From positions 2,604,001 through 2,668,000 of the forward strand of contig VJWM01000025.1 of assembly GCA_010909165.1 (NCBI GenBank): 64,000 nt of DNA, read 5' to 3'. Made by a program: the position numbers and the translations under genes. Positions 44,475 to 56,819 of the stretch are shown here, piece by piece. This DNA is from Anthoceros angustus. Taxonomy: Eukaryota; Streptophyta; Anthocerotopsida; Anthocerotales; Anthocerotaceae. Position 1 is the stretch's first letter. Every line of letters begins with the position of its first letter. The notes beneath the pieces are model-generated. The model was not told where the DNA came from and made no database searches. It saw nothing but the letters and a program-made list of their open reading frames with translations.

Positions 44475-45530
44475 GCCACCGAGCGTAACAAGAAGGTCGA
44501 TTCTCGAGATGGCGTCCAACATAGCCACCACCAACATGGCGAGTCAAGTCGGGTTATCTTCTTGCTCACAAACCTACTGTGCTTAGCTATGAAGACCCGG
44601 AGCGGGAGGCACTACCAGTACAAGGAAGCTCCAAGCAAGCGTAGAAGGATTGCCACCGAAGAGGACCCGCTGTATGATTGCCCATCAACGAGGCGGAGGC
44701 GGAACCGCTGCCCGTGGATGGGATCGATTTACCGCCTAGGGACAAGAGTCCACATAGGAGCCTTCAACGGGGTCAAAATAAGATAATATTCATACCGTGA
44801 ATAATATAAGCCGCTTATGAAAAATTGCCGCGCTTGGTACTTTTCATAGTTACTAATTCCACGACAACACGGCTCTTCGAAGCACATGCGCCCATGCTAA
44901 GCAATCATTCAGATTGCGATTTCAATTTTGTATCCAAAGGTGTTTGAAATGAAGGTGCCAAGGTGCAGGGATGCTTCCTCCCAAGCGGCAATGCTCAGTT
45001 ATAAGTAGAGTACGTCCGTTCAGGTATATTGAAAACCACCTCGGGCGGACATATAACAACTTCCTACTAGAAGATCCGGCATGTCATCAACTCCAAAGAC
45101 AGCCCATACGACATACGGTGCGCGAACACGAAACTTTTAGCCACCTAAGGAAGTGCGGTGCGATTCAACTACACACAAACCGGCTTCACTATAGGGAACT
45201 AGGGTGACGTTTCTAAGACGTTCTTCATCTATCTCTCCGAAAGAGTCAACAGCCATCATCGCCTGGGCGTCGTCGCCTTCCTTCCCGTCAACTTCAGAGG
45301 CTGAGTGCCATACAACCTCTAGTGTTTGTTGCCCCTCATCTACAGGGTCTCCAGTCCTTTCTTTCATTCGCTTCGACCCTAGAGGCACAATTTGAGCCTT
45401 GCCAATATCCTTCTCGCTCACGCAAACCTCCTTGGCCCAGAATTGTGATGGACCGCGATGATGCGGCTCGTGGGTCAGCTCCTCCTCCGCATCCGGCAGC
45501 ACTTCATATCCATGTACACGCTGTGGAATG
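44475..45530. repeat. Tandem duplication unit 2, about 1.05 kb
   Basis: Aligns with 43422-44474 over its length, with numerous 1-8 bp indels, for example GCCGCCGCTTGG against GCCGCGCTTGG and CGACAAACACGG against CGACAACACGG. Confidence 0.85.
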
Positions 45531-47907
45531 ACTTCTGCACACCTCTTGTCTGCCTCGATAGAAATACAATTCGACAACAAGGCGCAGCCATTAAAGATGA
45601 CCCACTACCGCATGCATCCAATATCCATCCCCTTCCTTGAGAATGTCTTGATAAGCTTCATCATCAAACCTAAAGGCCGCTGGTAGGGACAAACAACAAG
45701 TTTGTCAAGTGAATGGTATACCAGCTTTTTCACAATTGTATGGTGGGCAATCACTGACCGACCATTATTGAAAGTGCCCTGCAAAACATTAGGTAACATC
45801 ACAGCCCGCTAGACCTCAGAGCTTTTCTTCAGCCCCCACCCGACAGTGACATACTCCACCGTATCGAACCCACCCTTGTCGTTGTTGACATTTGTCTTGT
45901 CCCACACAAATGACACAAGTCCACCCCTCTGGCACCACTTCCGCATAGGCTCCCACACTATATGTGAATCTTCCACACCATGCATTATGATCATCCCGAA
46001 TCGCCGTGATTCAACAAGTCATGGAAGGAATGCAAAACATTACCCACTTGCCAAATATCAAACCTTCCATCCTTAGGGCCCTTCTCGAATCCACGTGGTA
46101 CATCCATCACAAGCAAAGAGTAACTCCTCTTCCTCACAAAACCTCGCATATCCGACATCTCGAGCATGAATCACATGACTTTTTCTCCGACGGGATGGAA
46201 TTGCAACAATCCCTCTTCTATGTCTCTATCTCGAGCTCGCTGCTCATCCTCCAAGCCCTTCCAAGTGTTGACCTCATAAATGAACTGAAAGTTTTCGGGC
46301 ACTTGGTAAGGACTTCAATGTCTTTGTTGCTGCACAAAAACAGGATGCTTGTCAATATTAGTGAGGGAGGGCGCGCGCCTCCTCCTCGCACTTAGGGCCT
46401 CAGGCATCTAGACGGTGATGCCGCCTCCCCGGCACCCCTGCTGAGGGGGGCATGCCGGCGACCCCTTCCCCTCCACAGCGGCATGCCGCCCCATGCAGGG
46501 CGCCGCATGCCGGGGACTATGCACAACTGGAGGGAGGAGGAAGGTGATGCCTGCCCCTCCTCCTCCTCCTCCACCATATAAAGTTCTAAGAAACTAGAGT
46601 ATGATAACATACCTTTCCTCGAAAGCCTGAACTGCGACTACTGCGGTGGAATGTTGTGGGTACTCTTGCCTCACCATCTCAAAAGATGAACATCCTAAGT
46701 GCTTCGCCATGGCCACTTGGATGATATGCAATTTCTTGCGCAATATAATTTCATCCGACATTCCTTCAAATCCATAAGGCCGGTGAGAACTTTCTCGTGG
46801 CACTAATAAGCATTTCTTGCCCGCCTCCCGCAGAATACCTTGAAAGCAACGCCATGGCTTTGTCTGCATCTCCTTGGGCTTCACCAATATACCTCAACTT
46901 GTTTCGTTTCTTCCACGCTTTCCGCTTGCCTTTGCTCTTTTGCTCAATCCTGCGCCACATGTTTCTTCATTCGCAAGTCACAAGCCTCCCACTTTGCAAA
47001 AATTTTGTCCACATTCTCCCATACCCTTCCTTCCAACTTCGCTATGCACAAGATGTGCGCCCCGTTGTCAACCTTGTTCGCTTTGTAGGCATCATCTTCC
47101 TTCCTTCATCATCTTGATAAGACCCAATACCTTATACAGTTGAACTTCCAATTCATGGACATATGCACGCCATCCCGCTTGGCTATAAGCGCTTCATCTC
47201 GAGATATCTTACTTGCTCTATGAATGACATCTTCCGCTTGTCGACACATGGTATTGTGATCAGCCGCCAAAACCCTCATCTCCTGTGTGGTCAGCCCACA
47301 ATAGACATGTGCCTCTATCCATTTGAAACGCTCTTTCACTGGTGATATGTCCGCCAAATGTTGCATTGCCGCAAATGTGTGGTTCCCGCCCAACACACCC
47401 ATGATGTATTTCTTTGCCCTAAACTTTTTCCAGTCCAGGTCCTCTAGATCATCACACTCCTTGGGATCAATCATGCACAAAAGAGGCAATACGCCCTCCT
47501 CAACTCGGCCCTTTCCAATTACGCGAGCCAGATAATTAGTCCAAGCTTCATCCACACGCCGAATCTGCGCATCCGGGGTTAGATAAGAGGCAGGCCGCAG
47601 ATTCTCCAACTTCACCAACACAGTCTCCGGGACCACCTTCTTCGCATACGCTGCATCTCGGATTCGGTGAGGTAGTCCTCCTCGTGGAAGGAAGATTCCA
47701 ACCTCTCTTCATCTGTTGCAAGGTGCACTGTGGGTATCTCTCCTACAGGTGACATAGTTGCTGTAGTCTTTGCTTTCTTCCGTCTTTACCTTGTTCGGGC
47801 TCCAAACTCTCTCGTTGACGCTGAGATCCTATTGCATCTGCATTATTTTTCCTCTTTCCACATCCCGTCCTTGTTTCGGAAATGACAAGCTCGTTGCCAG
47901 CCGACAT
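45137..47907 (-). pseudogene. ParB-like domain fused to a DNA amino-methyltransferase domain, copy I (frameshifted)
   Basis: Read on the minus strand from a conserved Met (MSAGNELVISETRTG, 47907). An N-terminus with basic GKRRKKAK-type sequence leads to a ParB/sulfiredoxin-like part with VLGGNHTFAAMQHL (about 47355-47396), HVYCGLTTQEMRVLAADHNT and MSMNWKFN. After a low-complexity gap (46390-46570) comes a methyltransferase half: VMDVPRGFEKG (46081-46110, in the place of the D/S-PP-Y/W catalytic box), GMIIMHGVEDSHIVWEPM, LVSFVWDKTNVNND, and the S-adenosylmethionine box DACGSGSSLMAA (45583-45618), then ISIEADKRCAEVIPQR and an acidic tail. Box order (catalytic before AdoMet-binding) fits beta-type N6-adenine or N4-cytosine methyltransferases. 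Several frameshifts, including one inside the AdoMet box, suggest a dead copy, although introns could explain part. Confidence 0.72.
46385..46570. repeat. GC-rich low-complexity stretch with GGCATGCCG palindromes
   Basis: Contains CATGCCGGCGACCCC, GGCATGCCGCCCCATGC and CGCATGCCGGGGAC, then a CTCCTCCTCCTCCTCC run. It splits the ParB-like and methyltransferase halves of copy I and could be an intron or an insertion. Confidence 0.6.
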
Positions 47908-48234
47908 ATTACCAGCTGCATCTGGACTTGGGTGTCTCGTTCGGGTTGCTGTACCTGGTGCACTTTCAATTACCTTTCATGATGGTGGCCTCACGCCGCC
48001 AGCCCCTCCCGACAATCCACCGCCTGGCTCAACAGCTCTGATAGCACCTGGTATAGTAGAAGGGTGGCGCCTGCTGTGGGAGGAAGGAGTCTGGGCGCCG
48101 GCATGACGGCGCCCCCCCTCTTCCCTTGCTTCTGCCACATCCATAAATATGCTTGCATGGGGGGTTGGAAGAGACTCCACACCCTAGAACGTAGTCAGGG
48201 CGCCGGCATGCCAGCGCTCCTCCTCTTCTCTTGC
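47908..48234. other. 5' flank of the ParB-methyltransferase gene, copy I
   Basis: GC-rich flank with CCGGCATGCC-type palindromes and GGGGGGTTGGAAGAGACTCC. It is repeated, with deletions, at 49490-49745. The half-site CACACCCTAGAACGTAGTCAGG recurs a third time at about 49803. Confidence 0.6.
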
Positions 48235-49469
48235 TCACCATCTCAAAAGATGAACATCCTAAGTGCTTCGCCATGGCCACTTGGATGATATGCAATTTCT
48301 GCAATATAATTTCATCGACATTCCTTCAAATCCATAAGGCCGGTGAGAACTTTCTCGTGGCACTAATAAGCATTCTTGCCCGCCTCTCCCGCAGAATACC
48401 TTGAAAGCAACGCCATGGCTTTGTCTCGCATCTCCTTGGGCTTCACCAATATACCCTCAACTTGTTTCGTTTCTTCCACGCTTCCGCTTGCCTTTGCTCT
48501 TTTGCTCAATCCTCGCCGCCACATGTTTCTTCTGCAAGTCACAAGCCTCCCACTTTGCAAAAATTTTGTCCACATTCTCCCATACCCTTCCTTCCAACTT
48601 CGCTATGCACAAGATGTGCGTCCTGTTGTCAACCTTGTTCGCTTTGTAGGCATCATCTTCCTTCCTTCATCATCTTCGATAAGACCCAATACCTTATACA
48701 GGTTGAACTTCCAATTCATGGACATATGCACGCCATCCCGCTTGGCTATTAGCAGTTCATCTCTGAGATATCTTACTTGCTCTATGAATGACATTTTCCG
48801 CCGTTTGTCAGACATGGTATTGTGATCAGTCGCCAAAACCCTCATCTCCTGTGTGGTCAGCCCACAATAGACATGTGCCTCTATCCATTTGAAACGCTCT
48901 TTCACTGGTGATATGTCCGCCAAATGTTGCATTGCCGCAAATGTGTGGTTCCCGCCCAACACACCCATGATGTATTTCTTTGCCCTGAACTTTTTCCAGT
49001 CCAGGTCCTCTAGATCATCACACTCCTTGGGATCAATCATGCACAAAAGAGGCAGTACGCCCTCAACTCGGCCCTTTCCAATCACGCGAGCCGATATAAT
49101 TAGTCCACGCTTCATCCACACGAATCACAGATCCGGGGTTAGATAAGAGGCAGCCGAGATTCTCCAACTTCACCAACAGCCTCCGGACCACCTTCTTCGT
49201 GACATGTCGATCTCGATTCGGGTGAGGTAGTCCTCCTCGAGCTCGTGGAAGGAAGATTCCAACCTCTCTTCATTTGTTGCAAGGTGCACTGTGGGTATCT
49301 CTCCTACAGGTGACATAGTTGTTGTAGTCTTTGCTTTCTTCCGTCTTTTACCTTGTTCGGGCTCCAAACTCTCTCGTTGACACCGAGATCCTATTGCATC
49401 TGCATTATTTTTCCTCTTTCCACATCCCGTCCTTGTTTCGGAAATGACAAGCTCGTTGCCAGCCGACAT
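48235..49469 (-). pseudogene. ParB-like half of the same gene, copy II
   Basis: This is a tandem duplicate of the front of copy I. The start MSAGNELVISETRTG is at 49469, with a basic cluster GKRRKKAK, then RVDEAW, VIGKGRVEGVLPLLCMIDPK, KYIMGVLGGNHTFAAMQHL (box at about 48921-48962), FKWIEAHVYCGLTTQEMRVL, ATDHNTM, MSMNWKFNLYKVLGL, and a C-terminal helix region. The 172-codon open frame 48603-49121 covers the whole ParB-like core, better preserved than in copy I. The methyltransferase half is missing: the duplicated unit ends at CTCACCATCTCAAAAGATGA (48235) and joins the upstream flank of copy I. GGNHTFAA sits where ParB and sulfiredoxin families carry a G-x-H/R box. The fold assignment is an inference from memory. 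Confidence 0.65.
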
Positions 49470-49745
49470 ATTACCATGCATCCGACTTGGGTGTCGTGGG
49501 TTCTGGGTGCACTTTCAATTACCTTTCCGATGGTGGCCTCACGCCGCCCCTCCCGACAATCCACCGGCTCAACAGCCTGATAGCACCGGTATAGTAGAAG
49601 GGTGGCGCCGCTGGGAGGAGGAGTCCACGCCGCATGACGGCGCCTCTTGCTTCTGCCACATCCATAAATATGCTTGCATGGGGGGTTGGAAGAGACTCCA
49701 CACCCTAGAACGTAGTCAGGGCGCCGGCATGCCAGCGCTCCTCCT

Positions 49746-50830
49746 CTTCTCTTGCTCCTGCCCCATCCATTAACAAGCCTGCATGGGGGTTTGGTAGGGA
49801 CTCCACACCCTGGAACGGAGTCAGGGCGCCGTGTGGCGGGACTTTTGCTGATGGCCAGCCGGGCGCGCACAATCCCGTGTCGTTGTAGAAAGAAGTCCGT
49901 TCCCAAGGGAATGATAGGCGTTACGCGTTTGGTGATTCTTACCGTCCTTAGCGCTCGTTCGGTCAACACACATACTCCTAACTACTCACAAGCGTACCGT
50001 CTGAGCCGGTATGGCCAAGCGTTTGAGGACCCGTTCGGCGTCCGATCGTTCACATACATCCTTCACGCATCAGGTCCTTTCCTCTCTCCTCTCACGCTAC
50101 ACTCTTGATCTTAGAAAAGAAAAGGCAGTTCTGTGATCCGGACCTCCTCGTCGTTCCGGGCCTCTCCGTCCGGCTCTACACCCTCCGAGTTCCTCCGGCT
50201 CACGCGTTCGATCCGTTCGGTGTCGGACGCGGCTCGGGGCAGGATCGGTCACCCTTCCACCGCACACCACAGCGTTAAGTCGTCACGGGACCTTGATCAA
50301 TCTCCCGGGTAGCGTGCACCTTTCGGTGACTCGGGACTCACGTTAGCAAGAAGACTCACAAAGGTGCAGGCAGCGGCATCAACACCAAGAGAAAGATGCT
50401 TTACTAGAGCCTCGGCCCTCTTATCTGCGCCCAAGGTGGCGTCTTTATTACACCCCTATTACGGTGATAGCCATTTCGGTATACCCTAATCGGCCTATTT
50501 CCCCTATCTCCTTGCCATGTGTGGGAAGGTCACAGGGCCCCTCGGAATGGGTGGTCAATCCCCGTCAGCGGTTGTGGTGCACCCAATCGGATGATCCGTG
50601 AGGCGGGCCCCTCCTCTCCCGGAATCACATCGGGTTGGGCTCTGGCGGCGTCGACAACCGCTACCACGACGCCATCCTCCCTGGCCTCCACAGGTCCTTG
50701 GCGGTGGGGCCACCGGCTATCGGCTCCCCTAAGCGTAAGTCGAAGGGGCTCCTCCTTCTTGCGGCCGGTCCTCGAGGTCTGTCTCGACTCGAACAGTCGG
50801 CTTCTGGGTCCGTGGCTAGGTCCGACCTCT
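49746..50830. other. No recognisable gene
   Basis: Flank repeats up to about 49840, then GC-rich sequence without domains. The stretch 50130-50520 (TCTTTATTACACCCCTATTACG near 50448) looks like the edge of a GC-rich LTR, but no partner was found. Confidence 0.35.
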
Positions 50831-50833
50831 CTG

Positions 50834-50959
50834 GTCCGGACCTCGGTCGGTTATTCTGTCCGGACTTGGTCCGGACTTATTACAGTCCGGACTTGTCCGG
50901 ACAGTCGGACTTGAGTCGGACTTATCAGTCCGGACTTGGTCGGCCTCCCTAGTCCGGAC
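50834..50959. repeat. Cluster of seven palindromic GTCCGGAC octamers
   Basis: Perfect GTCCGGAC at 50834, 50858, 50869, 50885, 50895, 50928 and 50952, plus degraded AGTCGGACTT units between them. The octamer also occurs singly in the gypsy sequence to the right (56958, 58293, 59038, 59804). Confidence 0.9.
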
Positions 50960-50991
50960 AAAGTCAGGACTCCACCGGGTTTCCTCCCTCA

Positions 50992-52169
50992 GGACTCCTC
51001 CGTGGCTCTCCCTCGAAGTCCTCCATGTTCCCGATCGCCGAGTGACTCCGTTGGCCCCTCCTTCCATGGTGAGGTGCGGGGTGCTTACCTCGATCGCATC
51101 CGCCGCCTCCTTCTACCTCCTCGGTTGCTCCTCTCCGCGCTCCGTCATCTCAAGCAGGCCACTAGGGTCCTGTCTTGTCCCGTGGCCTTCATCTCCTTGA
51201 GCCTTCCGGTCCGTCTGTGCCGTCGAGGCTTCTCGCCGGGAGCTCGGCGTGGTAATAGGCAAAGTCAGATCGACTTGTTGAATTGCCTCTTCCACGTGTG
51301 CGGGCACCGATACTCCCTCGCCATAAGTGTTAGGGGTGGCGTCTTTGCTGCTTGGGCCACCTCTCCTGCCAGTTGTGGTGGGTGTATCACGAGGCTACAA
51401 GGCGGCCTCGGTCACCTCCTGCATGCCTGTTGCTCACTTGCTCCGGCTCCGTCGTTTCCTTCCATGACTTACCGCCATAGCGCGGCGTTCCCTTCCGCCT
51501 TTCTCGGTGGACGGCGGCTTCTTCGCTTCCGGTGCTCGCGCTCCTCCGTTCATTACGGCCTTTAGCTCATGACTCCCTCTCGGTGATCGATACCTCCGTC
51601 AGCTCGGGACTTCCTCCGGCTCCTTACAGCAGCAGCGTCCAACTCCTTGGATAGTCGCGATTTTCCTCCGTCTTGAGGAGGCCGGGCTCTGTTTCGTGCT
51701 CGAGTCGTGGATTCTCTCGTTGAGAATCACTGCTGCTCAAGCGCATCTTGGGTTGTAGCTCAGTCCTTGCATCCTCCATCTGCTGCCTCCTTCTACCTCC
51801 TGCGGTGTACTCGGAGATCCTCTATCTCCCAGTCTTGGCCCTTACTGCTCCATAGCCGCTTTGTCGGCCTTGAGTTAGCCTCGGCACTGCTGTTGTCTCT
51901 CTCCACGGTTCGATCACGTCTGTAGTGATCCGGTCGCTCTTCTTACTCCTTCGCCTTTACAGGCCTCGCCCACTTGGCCTCTGGCCGGGCCGCCTCCAGT
52001 CCGAGCTCTCTGCTTGTGCCGGGCCTCTTCCGCCTCTGCTGCGCTTCCCTCTTCGCTGCAAGGTCCTCCGCGCTTGGCCTCTGAGCTTGCTTGATTTGTG
52101 CCTGTGAAGAACCTTAACCAGTCTGCTGAACCGGGCCTCGCTCGCCACCGGCGTTTCCCTTCCTCGATC
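50992..52169 (-). repeat. Tandem duplication unit 1 (1.18 kb), gag-like relic
   Basis: On the minus strand short frames have protein-like composition conserved in both units, such as HVEEAIQQVDLTLPITTPSS (about 51240-51300). Composition is Arg/Gly/Glu-rich as in the gag region at 62-64 kb. No zinc knuckle was found. The unit starts GGACTCCTCCGTGGCTCTCC. Confidence 0.55.
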
Positions 52170-53350
52170 CGGACTCCTCCGTGGCTCTCCTCGAAGTCCT
52201 CCCATGTTCCCGATCGCCCGTGACTCCGTTGGCCCCTCCTTCCATGGTGAGGTGCGGGGTGCTTACCTCGATCGCATCCGCCGCTCCTCGTTCCTCGGTT
52301 GCTCCTCTCCGCTCCGTCATCTCAAGCAGGGGCCACTAGGGTCCTGTCTTTGTCCCGTGGCCTTCATCTCCTTGAGCCTTCCGGTCCGTCCAGTCTGCGG
52401 CCGTCGAGGCTTCTCGCCTTCGGGAGCTCGGCGTGGTAATAGGCAAAGTCAGATCGACTTGTTGAATTGCCTCTTCCACGTGTGCCCGAGCACCCGATAC
52501 TCCCTCGCCATAAGTGTTAGGGCGTCTTTGCCTTGTTGGGCCACCTCTCCTGCCCAGTTGGTTGGGCCGGTGTATCACGAGGCTACAAGGCGGCCTCGGT
52601 CACCTGCCTGTTGCTCACTTGCTCCGGCTCCGTCGTTTCCTTCCATTGCCGACTTACCGCCATAGCGCGGCGTTCCCTTCCGCCTTTCTCGGTGGACCGG
52701 CTTCTTTTACACTTCCGGTGCTCGCGCTCCCGTTCATTACGGCCTTTAGCTCATGACTCCCTCTCCAGTGATCGGATACCTCCGTCCGCTCGGACTTCCT
52801 CCGGCTCATACATGGCAGCAGCGTCCAACTCCTTGGATAGTCGCGATTTTCCTCCGTCTTGAGGAGGCGGGCACTCTGTTTTTCTCGAGTCGTGGATTCT
52901 CTCGTTGAGAATCACCTGCTCAAGCGCATCTTGGGTTGTAGCTCCAGTGTCCTTGTCCTCCATCTGCTGCCTCCTTCTACCTCCTGTGTACTCGGAGATC
53001 CTCTATCTCCCGAGTGGCCCACTCCATAGCCTTTGTCGGCCTTGAGTTAGCCTCGGCACTGTGACTCTCTCCACGGTTCGATCACGTCTGTAGTGATCCG
53101 GTCGCTCTTTCACGCGGCTTGGCTCCTTCGCCGCCTTTACAGGCCTCGCCCATTTGGCTGGCTCTGGCCGGGCCGCCTCCGAGTCCCGAGCTCTCTGCTT
53201 GTGCGGGCCTCTTCCGCCTCTGCTGCGCTTCCCTCTTACTGCAAGGTCCTCCGCGCTTGGCCTCCCGAGCTTGCCCGGTGACCGCCTGGTGAAGAACCTT
53301 AAGATCTGCTTGAACCGCCGGGCCTCGCTCCGGCGTTTCCCTTCCTCGAT
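52170..53350 (-). repeat. Tandem duplication unit 2 (1.18 kb), gag-like relic
   Basis: Copy of 50992-52169. HVEEAIQQVDLTLPITTPSS recurs at about 52430-52490, and EDKDTGATTQDALEQVILNE is open at about 52900-52960. Differences from unit 1 are mainly small indels. Confidence 0.55.
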
Positions 53351-55470
53351 CCGAGCGAGGGACTCCGCCTTTTCCCCTCGGCCGCCTTCACTTGCTCTTG
53401 GGTTCCACCATCCTCCTCGGGTGGCCTCCACTTCACAGGTCTTCTCATGCCGAGACCCCAAAGCATTCCGTCCATGGCGGTAGCAGGACTTCGCCGTGTT
53501 TCTTCCACGGCCAGAGTGAGGCCCCACAAAGTCCGTAGTGGGGCATTTCGATCCGCCAAGGACCTCCATACCATGATCCGAGTAAGTCGGGTTCTCGGAC
53601 CTAATCGGGACCCTCGGTCACAGTGGTGAGTCCGAGTCTCACCCTCTTGGCCCTCTTGGCCTCTAACTCCTTTGTGCCCTCTTTCTCACAGGGCTCGGAG
53701 GAGGTGAGGGGTCAGGAGCAAGCTCTTTTGCCCCTTCACAGGGCAGGGGCCGGCTCGAGGTGGGGCTGCCGGTGACCTCCTGCTCCTTGGGCCACGTCCT
53801 TCGCCCTCCTTACGCCTCTTGACCTCTTGCCACTCAGGTAGGCGGGGTAAAGTCTGGCATACGTCTTTGCGTTGGTAAGCGGCACCGTCTTCGCCTCTTG
53901 CTCCCGTTGAGTTCGTCGGGGCTCGGCGGCCGTGGTTGTTGGCATTGTTACAGCCGGTCGGGCCGCGCGCCCTCCGGCATCGGCTCCCTCCTGTGGTGCT
54001 CGGAGGGCACCAAAAGGAGGAAGGGGAATCGCCTCCCAAACTTCCACAGGTGGTGAGGGGTTCGCTCAGGGCGTATGGAGTCAGGAATCCTCGATCGTCC
54101 TCCTCCGAGTCCGCTTGGTCTTGAAGGGCGACCCCCACCTCAGGCGCCCTTGCACGCTCTACGCGGGGCCTCCGGCCCCGGGCGCCCGCTCAAGCTCTCC
54201 CTCCTTGAGGAGCTCGAAATGTCCCCATACATGAATCGGTATGGGGTCGATCGATAAGCGAGGCTTCTCGCTCCTTAGCTTGCGTGCCTCTGGTGACCGG
54301 GCGAAGATAATCCTTCCCCGGTCGCTCTCTTCCCCGGCGCGCGAGAATACCAGGTTATCACCAAGGTGATCCACCTTGGTGGCGAGTTCAATGGACAATG
54401 ATCCGGGCTACCGCCCTTACTCGGTATCCGGCGGATCGGATATCAACCATCCGTTGGTTGTCCGCTGCGTTCGAGCCTCGGCGCGGCTGGGCCTATCTTC
54501 CCGCCGCCTTAAGGGGCTCGGCACCACGCCCCTTCTTCCTCCTTGAGCGGTTGTAGGCCATCCTCGGGACCTCAAGGTCCATCGCCTCGGGTCCTCCGGA
54601 GGTTCTTGGATCGGACCTCCTTGTTGATCGCCGCATCTTCGGGCAAACTCCGGACTAGGTAGCGTTGTCAAAGGTCCGACCATTTGGAACACGTCCGGAT
54701 GCCACCACCAATTGCTTCCTCCGGCCGAAGTCCGGATAGCGCGGGTCACAATGTTGCGCTCCACGAGGTCCATGGCTCCCGACTCCGTCGGCTTTTGGGT
54801 GCCATTGCTTTCTCCTCCTCTTGTTCTGTGGCTCTGGCGTCCGCGATGTTCCTCCTTCGCGTTATTGCTCCAACCTTGACGGTGCGCCACGCTCTGGCGG
54901 CGCCCAAAAGATAGCCAGAGAGCCGGATTGCGGGCGCAAGGGTATGAGGATTATGCGGAGGCTGCGCGGACCTCCCTCCCGCGCTTGTGGAAGTAACTGG
55001 CGGAAGGCGCCTCTTCGTTGTCCGTGCGCGAGTGCATGGCTTACTCGACCCTCGCTTCCTTACTGCGGCCTTACGCGCGCGCGCGGCCGCGGGCGTGAAT
55101 ACTGCCTCGGCCTCGGCAAATTACGGTCTGGCCTCTGCATGCCCGACCTCCACTCGGGGCCGTCCACGTGGCGCCGCCTCGTCATCCTCACGCCTCGCTC
55201 CTGGGTTACTTTCACTGGCGTACTTATCCTATTTTGACACAGGTGGGTTCGGACTTATCCGTTACTCCGGCGTAGTCCGGAGCTTGCCATAGTAATGCAG
55301 GGTCCGTTGTTCACTCCAGTCCGGAGTATACTCGAGCCTCGTCCGGCGCTACCCCAATTTATTCCTCCTTTTCCTTATTTATCCTTCAATCCTAAAAAGC
55401 GAAACCCTACTTATTTCTTAACTCCCGAAGTGCATAGCCCACATACTCCCTTCTCATCATTGGCGTCTCG
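53351..55470 (-). other. GC-rich sequence, probably retrotransposon-derived; no clear gene
   Basis: Minus-strand frames (53686-54138, 54417-54890) are Arg/Gly/Pro-rich with gag-like composition (YQRKDVCQTLPRLPEWQEVK near 53830-53890) but without diagnostic motifs. 55300-55470 is A/T-richer and could hold the 3' LTR region of the gypsy element whose integrase ends at 55480. LTR edges were not found. Confidence 0.35.
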
Positions 55471-55476
55471 CCAACA

Positions 55477-56800
55477 CTAAGCATGATACTTCTTCACCCG
55501 CCACCCGTTTGCAGTGGGCAGCTCTCCATCTAGTCGTGGGTGGACGGACCCGTTGTCATATACTTGCACCACTTGATACGGACCCATCCATCTCGGTGAA
55601 GTTTGCACGGAAAATGCATGTCGACTATCATAAAGGAGGCGGTCCCTTCCTTTACATACTCCACGATTCCATGATCGGCGATCGTGCCAAATCTTTTGGT
55701 TTTGCACCAAGCGCATCTTGTGAGCTTCTTCCTCCTCTGTCTTTTGAACCCAAAAAGTCGCTCGGTGGCTTTCCTCTTATCGGTCTCCTTCCATCATTAC
55801 TCGAAAAGTGGGCACTTCAAACTCTCACGGCATTACGGAGAGTGTCGTAGGTCAAGTAAGGGTCCGTTGTGTGGTCACCTTCTGCTCGGGAGCGCCCGAG
55901 TCACGGATGGCGCTTGGTATCGATCATGGGCGTAGTTCACTTGTGAGTTTATTCGAGATCCTGCGGATGAGCCCATTTGTCTTCTCTGTCGACCCATTGG
56001 CCTTAGGATTGTAGGGTGCCGTCTTGCGATGATTGATGCGAAATACTCCGTCATGGCGGCCACCACATCATTAAGGAAATGGGTTCCCCTATCACTTACC
56101 TGCGGCGGACATCCGTGGTTATGATGTTCTCGTCGAGAATTTGGCCACGGTATTTGCGAGTCCGTTCTTGTCGCCACGCCTCTACCCACAGTGCGATGAT
56201 CGTTGCCACGGGATGTATCTCCTTGTGTGTGTCTTGTCGTGGTGTATGGGTCCAACAAAGTCAATACCCCACTTTTGAAGGTGCGGTGCCAATATCGGTA
56301 CTAGCCTTTGTGTGTGTCTTGTGTCGTATGGTCCAACAAAGTCAATACCCCACTTTTGAAGGTGCGGTGCCAATATCGGTACTAGCGGCCCCGTCGTCGG
56401 GGTTGGCTTTCCGATCCGGTGACAAGCATCACACTTCTTCTAAGCGGTGGGTGTCCCCATACATTGTTGGCCACCGTATCCGCTTCAAAATCTTTTGGTG
56501 GTGACTGTCTTTGCGTAGTGTCCACCCCAATCCTTCGTGCATTCCCTTGACGTAGCTCCTGTCTCTGCGGTTGTGCAAGTACCTTCGTTCTACTCCGTCC
56601 GGCCCTAATTTGAACACACACCGTTGTACATTACGAAGGGTCGAGCATAGTGCACGAATGCCTCCCTCATCCGAGTCGATTTTGAGCTCCATTCCCAGGT
56701 ACCGCTCTATTTCTTCGTGGGTCGGACGGCGGGTCCTTCTCATACGCTAAAATGCCGTTCGTAGCTTGGGGTTCGTCTGGGCTCCTCCGGTTGTACTTTT
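55477..56800 (-). pseudogene. Ty3/gypsy integrase, right-hand element, frameshifted
   Basis: C-terminal end at 55480: SPRWMGPYQVVQVYDNGSVH then LPTANGWRVKKYHA, the typical chromodomain-free tail of plant gypsy integrases. The core is broken into frames: QKWGIDFVGP (seen twice, about 56250 and 56330, from an 80-bp local duplication), a threonine/arginine-rich DKTHTRRYI, a VSDRGTHFLNDV block with the second catalytic Asp (about 56060-56100), and further helical pieces. The zinc-binding region lies near 56400-56470 (KKCDACH-like). Stops and frameshifts are frequent. The part 55925-57357 is duplicated at 57364-58680. Confidence 0.8.
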
Positions 56801-56819
56801 CTGCGGCAACCAATGTCTC

